A DNA stretch of 64,000 bases, from contig JAPTOF010000005.1 of the NCBI GenBank assembly GCA_028554755.1, positions 9,495,501-9,559,500 of the forward strand. Direction: 5' to 3'. Numbering within the stretch: position 1 is the stretch's first letter; every line of letters begins with the position of its first letter. Positions 36,280 to 46,266 of the stretch are shown in pieces. The notes beneath the pieces were generated by a model. That model had not been told where the DNA came from, did not search any database, and saw only the letters and a list, made by a program, of their open reading frames with translations. Made by a program: the position numbers and the translations under genes. The DNA is from Cordia subcordata. Taxonomy: Eukaryota; Streptophyta; Magnoliopsida; Boraginales; Cordiaceae.

Positions 36280-36789
36280 CTAAAAAGAGTTGTTTCAAAC
36301 AAAATAAATAGAAAGTTGAGTGAGGTTCTCTCTTAAGTGCCTGCAATGCACTTATGACTTAACACAAATATATATGTGCAGCAGTAGTCCAATCTGACTT
36401 CCTACTTCATACTTGTTTGGCTGGGCCATCCAATCTATGGATGACCAGCTAAAAATTGTTCGATGCGAAAATGCAGTGCATCTCAAAATGTCAAGGAGTT
36501 AAAACCTCTAGATCTTTCTATCTATTAATCTATCAATGACAAGCAGATCATTTCCCCAGCCAGAACCACCGGATAAGCACTCAATTTACACGCCAGAACC
36601 ACTGGATAACCGCACTTGACACCCACATATATATACTTGTAAACATGCCAATTGGGCACGGGTAAATTCACAAAAAGTAGAAACTTCCATAGGATATCCT
36701 TTAATTTTTATGATAAAGATGACTATACGAGCTAATAAAAAGCCTGAAAAATATTCTCTCTTCCTGAATAAGAAGAGTAAGCAACTCAC

Positions 36790-36994
36790 CGCTAAAGAAA
36801 TGCCAAGAACCACATAACGTACAAGCCCCGCAATTGCACCACCTTCTCGAGGAAAATGATCTCCAGTTCTCCATATTAGCCTTGACAGCAGTAACTATTA
36901 GCAATGCCATGAAACAAGCAGCCAAAACAATGTTTGACACCAAAACAATGTTTGACACTCCCCATATAAAAGCAGCTAGCAATCTCAACAAGCT
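36790..36994 (-). pseudogene. sucrose-transporter relic, upstream exon piece
   Basis: Minus-strand sequence reads SLLRLLAAFIWGVSNIVL, then AACFMALLIVTAVKAN. After a frame change it reads GLVRYVVLGISLA before a donor gtgagt at 36789. This matches the SUC4 segment CRKWGAGFxWGISN...ILGIPLA that directly precedes ITYxVPYAL. An 18-bp unit (gtgtcaaacattgttttg) is tandemly doubled, which duplicates VSNIVL in frame. A MITE begins only about 13 bp upstream at 37007 and no earlier SUT exons were found, so the 5' two thirds of the gene are missing. Confidence 0.75.
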
Positions 36995-37006
36995 CTGAAT
37001 CCAATG

Positions 37007-37249
37007 CCTGTTTGGATTGATTTTTTTCCCCCACAAAAAAGCAATTTTTCCCTTAAAACAAGTACATTCTTTTACAATAATTATTTAGCTTGGCTTGTAA
37101 AGAAATTAAAATTGTGGAAAAAAAAATTCAAATACAATTTCTTTTCAGAAACCAATATTTTTAACTCATCAAATACAATAAACTTTTTTTAAAAAAAAAA
37201 GTTATTAAAAAAAAGCACATTTAGAAAAAAGTCAATCCAAACGAACAGC
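37007..37249. mobile_element. MITE-like element with TIRs beside the SUT relic
   Basis: The ends cctgtttggattga (37007) and tcaatccaaacgaacagc (to 37249) are inverted complements allowing a two-base insertion. The interior is A/T homopolymer-rich and can fold back. No clear target-site duplication was found and there is no coding capacity. Confidence 0.5.
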
Positions 37250-40200
37250 ACACGTTCAGACTCTAAATGCTATAACAGTGACCCTAATTTCGGCTCAAAA
37301 GCATAGTCTTGCCCCATTAATCAGAGTCAATGAGAAGAAATGGAACACGCAATGCAATTGAGGGTGGTGAAAAACAGAATTTTTATCCAAATGGTACCTG
37401 AAAAATGTCTAAAAGTTCCCAATAATTTCCAAAAGAAAAGCTTTGGCCTCATGACTTGACTGGTTTTCTTCAGCAAAAGTTCCAATTAAGTGCACTTCGT
37501 TGGCTAATAGACGAGCGAGGGCGGCCTCCGTTTGGACGTGGCTGATTTTGCTGTGTTTTTTGTTTGGTACCGGAAATATTGTTTGTTATAATTTATTGTA
37601 AGTTACTTATAAAATAAAAATGTTTTATTTGTAATGTTGAAAAAAGAGGATAGATTTTGGACAACATGAGACATTTTGAGCATGTGTAAACTACAAATGT
37701 ATGAACTATTTGTACTTCCCATAACATGCTCGATTAAAAATAAAAATTTACAAAAAATAAAACAAATATTATAAGTTAATAAATACAAAGTTAGAAAAAA
37801 ATTTAAAGGTCAAAAATAAAAATTATTAAAATGTATTAAAATGTAAGAATCAAAACATAAAAAAAAAACAGAATTTAAAAGCTAAAAATAAAAAAGTTAA
37901 AAAGTAAAATTAAAAAATTTAGGAATCTAAAAATTAAGAAATTACAAAGTTAGAAAATTAAGAAATTAAAAATTAAAAAATGGAAAAATAAAAATAAAAA
38001 ATAAAATGTTATCAAATAAAATTTTATATATTTATAATTTTTATCTTTTGATCATAAAATTTCTTATCATCATCGATCAAAACTGAGGGTTTTATTGTCA
38101 AATTAATTTATGACAACATTTTAGCTTAGGCTACTAGTAAATGTAGACCAATAATCTTATTACTAGCTTTTAGCGCATTCTGGTGCACAGGTTCCTAATG
38201 TCAAATTCATTAGTTAGTTTGTAATATGAAAAGTAGATACTTGAGTGATAGAGTAATAATAAGAAATGAATATAAATAACATGAATAATAACTCAGAATG
38301 TAGAAAGTAAATGATAAAAATAAATTTAAACATATAAAGTTGTTCAGTAAATAGAGACATGATCATATATAGTCATATGTTTATCATGTAAACGTTACAC
38401 ATTCAATTGTACAAACTCATTGCATGTGAATGTTCTATAGTGGAGGGCAAATTAGTGTTAGTCGTAAAGCCGTAGGCGGCATAAATATTAATTACATCAC
38501 TCTGAAAGTTGAAAGCCAACCCTTCATGGATGAATTCATTTATTAGGTTTCCCACTTCTTTTATGATATGAAATAGTGACATTTTCATTCCAACCAACAA
38601 ACACACGCATCTGTTAGCCAAACCAACTGTTAGAAAATCAGAAAGCAATATTGTTTCCAAGCTATTAGGAGGGCGTGATATCCAATTAGAAAGCAGTACA
38701 TTATTCAAACATGCTCGAGCAATAAATTCTGCTGCTCCATCACAAAGTAAACACCTTAAAGACATCCATTACAAATTAAATTAAATAGACAAAACAACGA
38801 ACAACTTCAAGTGTGTGATATGATGCTTATACATTAATCTAAATAGATCATATAGTAACATAGAATTTTCTTTTTTTATATATAATTTGGAACTAACAAA
38901 CGATAATGTGAGAGATTATTACCCAAAAAATTTATTTTACACAAATAAAGACTTGAATGCCATTCACTTGTATTATTTTACAAAAAAATACTTGTGAGGA
39001 ATGAAAACATGAAGATTTTATCGCTCTTCACCGTGTTGTGCTCCATACCACTCTGTTGGACTATTTTATATTAGTATACTATTAATTCGTTTGGAATTGT
39101 GAAAGATCCAACTCGATGAAAAAGTTTTTATGCAGAAGGGAGCAAACCTGATTACTTTTATTCTTGTTGGATGCAGCATGACAAATAAAATTGAATTAGT
39201 CATAGAACAATTTGGCGGACTTGTTTCGTATTGGAAGTTTATGAGTTGATTAATAGTAGATAAGTTTCTGAGTTGATTAATGGTAAATATTTTCATGCCA
39301 AAAGAGGCACAGATGAATCTTTCGTAATTTTGAGGTTCTCGAGAAAATCATTCATCATCCAATTCCATGCAAATGCACATTTTCACTAATTGTAAGGTAA
39401 TTATGTAAGGAGCGCGCCTTGCGCTCATTCTCTAGACATTGGAAATTTTTGCCAAATTCTTAACGATAAATATCTTAGTTGTGCCTAATAAAAAATCCCA
39501 AAATTTGAGTATCAGGACTCAACAACTGAAACTAATGAAAGAATACGACACCACCTTTCAAAGCCATGTAATTAGGAAAAGTTAAAACACAGCTAGTCAC
39601 ATTTGCTTGATGTATCTCGGTCGCAACATCAGATTTCTAGAAAAAGAGAATAACCATTTGACTTCAAAATCGATCTCTATATTCTAAATTCTTGAGAGTG
39701 CCTGAAGAGAATTTATGAAGAGAATTTACAATCATCATCATGGAATAAAAGGACCCTATACCATCACCTTTCTACAGCTAATCAATACGGCATTAAACCC
39801 AATATCAAAACATTACACTTCTACTTGGGCAACTCACTATGTAAACATATTATTATCGTAATGACTGAGCAAGGAAAAAAAAACGAAAGGAAAAAAGAAT
39901 CAGTATGAGGAATTAAACAACAATAAACATCCACATGACTAAGATCACCCCCTTTTAATTACAAACAAAATTGCAAAAGAAAATAGAAAAATAAACATAC
40001 GTAAGTATATATCTGCGGTGCCGATTGTGTACCCCTATCAAAAAGACAAACAATTATCGTTGATATGGAGTATTTACAACAACAGTACATCGGAAAAGAT
40101 AATTGCAACTAATTAATATTTAAAAGGTCATAACAACGGTAAATGAAAAATATAGCCGCAACTATTATGGGTAAACCAAACTAAGTAAACTATAAAAACT

Positions 40201-40496
40201 GACATCTTTTGGACGCCGAAGTAAGCCCGGTTGTTGCTTCAATGTATCTGACTGAACTCATTATCTTTCTCTCGACGAAACGTGCGACTCGATTCGCCTA
40301 AGAAAGACTTAATTAAATTATTTTGCTTATGACTAGATCTCATATGAAAACCAATGTTATTAGTCACAGAGGTAGTCAAAATCATCACAAAGAAATCGAG
40401 ATATAACCTGCGATATAACCTTCTCATAATCACAATAGAAGTCGGAAATAAAAAATATAATATCACTACTTGCTAAATTTTTATCTTACGAACAAA
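37250..40496. other. intergenic, very AT-rich
   Basis: The stretch at 37600-38050 is almost pure A/T low complexity. A 120-codon minus-strand open frame at 38403-38765 (begins MSLRCLLCDGAAEF, no recognised domain) is the only sizeable frame. It may be part of an old repeat or gene relic. No element ends were found. Confidence 0.4.
38403..38765 (-). other. unidentified open reading frame, 120 aa
   Basis: An uninterrupted frame from ATG to TAA. The composition looks protein-like (mixed hydrophobic and polar, CxxC near the N-terminus: CLLC), unlike the A/T-driven frames around it. I do not recognise it. It is isolated with no neighbours in the same orientation nearby, so a single surviving exon of a dead gene is as likely as a real gene. 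Confidence 0.2.
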
Positions 40497-42172
40497 AGAG
40501 TGGGTCATTCTCTCCCTTAATATCTGGTAAACAGTGGGAGGAGACCGACGCGGAATATTTCGATAGTATCTTGTCAACATTCTCTCCCTTCCTTGGTGTA
40601 TATACCGATGGTGTTGCAGAACTGCAACAGTTTGCATTCCATGAATCTTCTTCTCAAATCAAATCATATTTAGACCAAGACGCGGATTCATGCTCCTTCA
40701 TTGGTTTATCACAGCTGCACACGTGCAGTTTGATGTGTCAAGATGATATTTCTATATATGAGCAAAATGCATTCTTTGTTTACGCTTCTCGAACATGTCA
40801 GAGTGCTAAATTTGAGTGGATGTGGCATTACAAGGTCGCAGGATTCAATTCGCGACATGATACATCTGAGGTATCTTGATTTATCCAATACTACAATTAC
40901 GCAAGGATATATGCTGTCTTTTCAACTTGCAGACGTTACACTTGTCAGATTGCAAATATCTTGAGGAGTTGCCTCATAAATTGTCTAACTTGATAAATTT
41001 GCGGCATCTAAATATCAAAGGCTGTGAAAGCCTTACCTGGATGCCGCCAAATATTGGCAAGTTAGAGAAACTTCAGCCCTTGCCAATTTTTATGATTGGA
41101 GAAGAGTTCGAAGAAATCCTTTTCCAACTTAAACATCTAGATCTCCATGGTGAGTTAGAGATCAAACAATTGGACAAAAAAAAAAAAAAGTAGGATATTT
41201 GCTACCAGAGATGTGCTTGGAATACAAGCTACTTCACTCACTAGTATTGTCGTGGGTTAAAGATAATGAGGCAAAGATGGATCATTTTACACATCAGTGC
41301 AAGCTTCAGAAGAATACACCAGCAATTATGCCGAGAGGGTGGTCACTCGCCTCCTGCCAAATTGTGGTTTAAGAAAGCTGTCGATAAATGAGTATCCAGG
41401 ATCGGCACTTCCCAAGTGGCTTAACAAGATTATGCTTCCAAATCTGACGAAACTTGAGCTTTTCAACTCGGTAGAACGTGTGCAACTCTTCCTCTACTTG
41501 GGTCGCTTCAATCTCTAAGGGTTCTGCACTTGCAAGGAATGGATGCAGTAGTGAGAATTTGTAGTGAATTCTTTGGTGAAGAACATGGAACAAAATTATT
41601 TTCCTGTGTGTGTGAACTGATTTTGAGAGATTTTGCGGCTTTAACATCCTGGGAAAGCACAGAATACATGGAAGTATTCCCTAGCCCGCATAAGTTGTCC
41701 ATTATCAACTGTCCAATTCTAACAAACATCCCATGCTTTCAATCCCTCCGAAATCTGGAACCACGTAATTGCGGTAAACTGAAATTAGGGACAGCTGAAG
41801 GGTCAAACCTCTCTTCCAAGTTCCAACCTTCCCTGCACATTGCAAAGCATAGAAATAAGTAGTTGTCCCAAACTTCAAGACTTCCCTGATTGGACTGGGA
41901 ACCTTACTTCGCTCCAATCCTTGACACTCTTACACTGTCAAAACTTGAAGTCTTTACCAGAAGGTCTTAAGCATCAGCGAGCACTTCAACAGCTTTCGGT
42001 TAAAGATTCTGCTCACCTCGAAAGATGTCGCCAGAAGGACAGAGGCGAGGATTGGCATAAGATTCTCCATGTCCCATCTATAAACGTCGGATCATCAATG
42101 CTGCAAAAGAGGGTAGATGGTGCCGCAAACTCTTCATGTGGAAGAACCAGCATTAGCTGCTCCATCACATAG
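40497..42172 (+). pseudogene. CNL resistance-gene pseudogene, LRR part only
   Basis: This is a 5'-truncated paralogue of the unit at 58229-60789. Homology starts just after the RNBS-D block (ISGK...EETDAEYFDS) and goes through FAFHESSSQIKSYL, the first LRRs (LHLSDCKYLEELPHKLSNLINLRHL, read in pieces), LPNLTKLEL and DFPDWTGNLTSL to the C-terminal CRQKDRGEDWHKILHVPS. Frames change at least five times. One cause is an A run at 41174-41189 where the paralogue has gcaagagcagg-like sequence. No CC or NB-ARC is present, so no resistance function is expected. Confidence 0.88.
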
Positions 42173-43110
42173 AAGTATGTACTCTTCCATCTCTGTTTTT
42201 TTTTTTTTTTTTCCTGTGGATGTGTGTATGGTTGTGCTGTCCTTACATGTTATATAATTGAAGCAATATTCAATTGATTAGGTGTATCAAGGTATGTCGT
42301 TCTCTCGTTAGTGGAAAATGACAGCCAACAATGCATGCGAGCAAAACTTGTTTTGTGCAGCATGCTGCGCATAAATGTTAATTTTTGTTCAGTTTTTGTT
42401 CTCTTACTTCAATCTGGAACGAAGTCAGGTACAGGATACCATGCATTGGATTGATCTGCAGATGAGAAGAATAGCTTTTGGTGGTGCACGTAGCAGAATC
42501 GGCACAGATTGCCGAAGGATCTTTGAGGATTACTCAAATTATTGCATTTCTTTATGATGTAAAATATATGCCATTAGTTCTCCATTTGAAGAAGGACAAG
42601 TTCCTATTTATGAACTTTAAACACATAAATCTGGTGTTGTGAACATTATAAGGTATGTGGATTTGGAGAAATAAATACCAACTTTTCCTATCAAGAGCAA
42701 TAGTTATCTTCCTTCATTAGCCATAAAACAGAGAAAGTCTGACTCTATCTAATAGGATAATCTCCCGAAGAATAAAATGTATTTAACCCCTTGTATCATG
42801 CAACAATCGTATAAAATGTCTTGTGGTATCAAAGCTCGTCGATACCCCTATGAAGACATTGCAAATTGATTCACCTGATTTTAAAATTGGTGCATATTCT
42901 CCCACTTGATTTCAAAATCAATGCATTTATCCCTTCATCTCACACTCGCAAGTTTAATGTGCAACGTTTCCCAAATACAAGGGCGTTTTGAGACCACAAA
43001 AAGGTATATGCAACTTTTGCAAAACACTGGGGATAAAATGAGTTTTACTCTTTTCGGAACCACCTAACATCATTAAACAAGTCTAGAACGTTGGCGCCTC
43101 ACTTGGAAAA
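42173..43110 (+). repeat. 3' flank duplicated with the CNL pseudogenes
   Basis: This non-coding DNA matches 60790-61410 in order. Shared phrases include 'ctgtccttacat', 'cttacttcaatctg', 'tcaggtacag' and 'ttggcgcctcactt'. The copy here carries extra sequence of roughly 270 bp at about 42785-43060. The duplication therefore included gene 3' sequence and was not confined to the coding region. Confidence 0.75.
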
Positions 43111-44403
43111 ATTACACAATTTACAAGCACTATTGTGTTTTTTTCTTCTTTTTTCTCTATTTCTTTTCTGGGGCTGTATGTGGTACTCATTTAGTGACAG
43201 CTTCGAATTCTGATGGTATTCCAGGCTGACTAGGTTGAGCAAGAACAATTAGCACCAGCTTTCCACTTAATCAAATCTTGCAAATAACATCTGGGTAACA
43301 CTTTGCCACTCTGCAGCAGACCAAGTTAGAAGATAAGCATAGCTGGAAATTCCTTCAAATTATGTGCAAAATTAAATGGCAAAACAATATGAGGAATTCT
43401 TGTGTGAGCAAAGATAACTGAGGTGATTTCTTAGCAAACTTTTGGAACTTATTAATTACTAAAGTCCATGATCTAACCGTTTTGACGCCAGCCTTGACAA
43501 AGGTTTTCTTTTCTGTAATTTGCTTCCATATACAAATCATCTGATAGTCGAGCAAAAAAGAAAACTCTCTGCCGGAAGAGAAGTCAGACAAAATGGATAG
43601 AGTCAAGCAGAAGCATCTTTCAGCCGCCAACTTGATTGTTTATTTTGTTCTGTAAGTCATTTTCATGTCATATCTTCCTACATGATGCTTAAGTCCCTTC
43701 ACTTATGCATGGATTATTTAGCTATAAATACGATGGTACCCTGATGTAGTAAAAGAACTAGTCTAAAATGTTCAATGAGATGCAATAAGAGGAGTTTAAG
43801 GATCATTTTTGTTCAGGCCCCTTATCACAAAAACGAAATATAATCAACTAAGAAACAATATAGCAGCTGAGAAACAAACATCATCCTCCTTTTTACCCCA
43901 TTTTGCTTTGACAAGCTCAAAGCACACAATCAGGTTGTGATATACTGGGTTGTACTTGACATGAATAACAATGCTGGCATTCATCATGATGTCTTAAATA
44001 TTTGAACTGCAGTATAAAAGATAGCAATATATAAGCAAAGTAATAATGCATGAGTTGAGCGAGCACAACCAACAATGCAGCAGCAATAGAGTTACTTGTT
44101 TGACTGAATATCATCAGACACTCGAATTAATTAGATGTATGATCTCATACGTATCCTCTTTTGCTTTACTCTTGTAGTGCATTAGTAAATGTTATTACAT
44201 GTGATTCTGCATGCATCAGCAACACCATTCTTATTCTCTTGAACTTCCAGCCACTTCAAATTATTTGCACATCTGAGCAATATGCAATCATAACATTCAT
44301 GGCCAGAATATGGTAAATAACAAAGGAAAATGATAACTAGTATGCTCAAGAATAGAAGTGTTGTACCTGCATGAATAGCAGCTAAATGTAGTTTTCTTCA
44401 AAT
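43111..44403. other. intergenic between CNL units
   Basis: No gene is supported; one short minus-strand open frame (43355-43630) has no recognised feature. The 3' flank of the minus-strand CNL begins at 44403. Confidence 0.4.
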
Positions 44404-46266
44404 TCAAGAGGTGGATCCACCATCATGTCCTTGAAGCAATGCCAAGGATCCAACATACTTGTAAGGTACATGCTTTATTTTATGCCAGTCCTCTCCTCTA
44501 TCCTTTTCACATCTTTGTTCAAGGTCAGGACAATCTCTGATAGAAAGATGCTGGAGGGCTATCAGACGTTGAAACCCTTCTGGCAAGGACTTTATGTTCT
44601 CACAATCTGAGATGGCCAAGGATCGGAGTGAAATAAGATTCTCTATCCAGTTTGGCAACTCCTGAAGTCGAGGGCAGCTACGAATCTCTATGTTCTGCAA
44701 TGTGCAAACATGCTGCAGTGCTTCAGGCAAAGCGACCAGACTTGGGCAGCTAAGAATGGTCAAACTTCTTAGAGACTTGAGATGGTGGAGGCCATTAGGT
44801 AAAACTTGTAGACTGTTGCAATACATTATTGTCAGGCGTTCAAGTGCCACGAGGTATTCCACGGTTTCTGGCAATGCAGACAAGTTTATGCAATTCTCAA
44901 TAGACAGAGATCGCAGTGATTGCAGATCCTCCATAATTTTTTCTGGCAAGAACTGTAGACTAGGGCACTCAATAATCTCCCATGTCTGCAAAGAAGTCAA
45001 GCTGGAAAGTTCATGGGGCAAAGTCTCAAGCTGCTCACACCAACGAATAGTCAATGATTGCAAGGCAGTAAGAGTACTCAAACTTGAAGGCAAATAACAA
45101 AGATTGGGGCAGGAGCTTATTGTCAAAGAAGTAAGATGTGGATTGTATAGGGGAAGAACCTTAGGGATGAAAGAAATCTTTGGAAAGCCATCTATGACAA
45201 GGGTCGATAGCGACTTTAGTTCCTTAGCCGACTGCAACAACAATTCATTGCAATCATGCATATCCAAATGTTGAAGAGATGGAAACCATGGCATGTTTTC
45301 CAATCTGGGACACTTAATGATGGATAATCTCTGCATGCAAGGGAATTCTTCAAGTGACTGTGTGCTTTCCCAGACTTGTAAACAAGGGAAATCTTGAAGA
45401 GTTAGTTCTTCAAGGGAGGGAAATGGTTTCTTGCTTCCATCTTTACCATAGAATTCCTCTCCAATTTTTGTCACCACAGACATTTCTCGCATTGTCAAAA
45501 CCTTAAGAAATTGAAGTTGTCCAAGAGTTGGGAGAGTTTCGCATCTTCTACAGTTAGCAAGCACGAGCTTTGTCAAGTTAACAAGCACATTCTTATTCAT
45601 CCATTGTGGAAATGTATTACCTGAATATTCACTTATGTGTAAACTCTTCAAACTACGATTTGGTACAAGAGAGTTGAGTACATGCTCTGCGTTGCCATTG
45701 TTATTTCCTCCTGCAGTAGGTCTTGATTGACGATCCACTTTATCCTCCTCATTATATCCCCATGACAGGACCAATGAGTGAAGTTGCTTATGTTCTAAGC
45801 ACAAATCGGGTACTAAATATCCCACCTTCTCCAAGAGTTTAATCTTCAGCTCACCTCGTAGGTCTAGGTGCACTAATTGAAAAAGGCTTTCCTCAAGAAT
45901 GCGTCCAACAATAAAAACTGATAGTGTCTGAAGGTTTTTTAAGTTCCCAATATTGGCTGGCAGTCGAATAAGGCGTATGCAACCTTCCATGATCAAATGT
46001 CTCAAGTTAATTAAGCTCGACAATCTACCTGGCAATTCTGCAAGATCTCTACAACCTGATAAATTCAATGTTTGCAAATTGAAAAGATAGCAAACTTCTT
46101 CTGGCAACTTCTGAATAGGATTATAGGATACATCGAGGTATCTCAAATATATTAAGTGGCCAATTGATTTGTGCAAACTTGTAATACCACATCCACTCAA
46201 ATTTAGCACTCTAAGCCGTCTGTGTTCAGGAGGAATGTTCCTTGAGAATAATGGAAAGCACGCCAT
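44404..46266 (-). CDS. CNL resistance gene, LRR half
   Basis: This is the leucine-rich-repeat part of the NLR whose N-terminal half is at 46203-47831. LRRs in NLR immune receptors sense effectors and hold the receptor off. Repeats start LRVLNLSGCGITSLH and continue with plant-type LPxxLxxLxxLxxLxIxxC units (LPSSLSTLTALQSLTI, LPHELSSLTSLQTWEI, LPNGLHHLKSLRSLTI). The end is CEKDRGEDWHKIKHVPYKYVGS, shared with the two pseudogene paralogues. The frame is clean to the TGA at 44404-44406. The ATG at 46266 overlaps the other half in another frame and is unlikely to be a real start. Its true reading probably starts near 46219 if the candidate intron at 46287-46220 is spliced; otherwise a frameshift separates the halves. 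This unit has more LRRs than the one at 60 kb. Confidence 0.85.
   Translation of the reverse strand: MACFPLFSRNIPPEHRRLRVLNLSGCGITSLHKSIGHLIYLRYLDVSYNPIQKLPEEVCYLFNLQTLNLSGCRDLAELPGRLSSLINLRHLIMEGCIRLIRLPANIGNLKNLQTLSVFIVGRILEESLFQLVHLDLRGELKIKLLEKVGYLVPDLCLEHKQLHSLVLSWGYNEEDKVDRQSRPTAGGNNNGNAEHVLNSLVPNRSLKSLHISEYSGNTFPQWMNKNVLVNLTKLVLANCRRCETLPTLGQLQFLKVLTMREMSVVTKIGEEFYGKDGSKKPFPSLEELTLQDFPCLQVWESTQSLEEFPCMQRLSIIKCPRLENMPWFPSLQHLDMHDCNELLLQSAKELKSLSTLVIDGFPKISFIPKVLPLYNPHLTSLTISSCPNLCYLPSSLSTLTALQSLTIRWCEQLETLPHELSSLTSLQTWEIIECPSLQFLPEKIMEDLQSLRSLSIENCINLSALPETVEYLVALERLTIMYCNSLQVLPNGLHHLKSLRSLTILSCPSLVALPEALQHVCTLQNIEIRSCPRLQELPNWIENLISLRSLAISDCENIKSLPEGFQRLIALQHLSIRDCPDLEQRCEKDRGEDWHKIKHVPYKYVGSLALLQGHDGGSTS

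Noticed and set aside
44425..45097. Plus-strand open frames opposite the LRR half
   Set aside because: Antisense shadows of the repeat-rich LRR coding strand.
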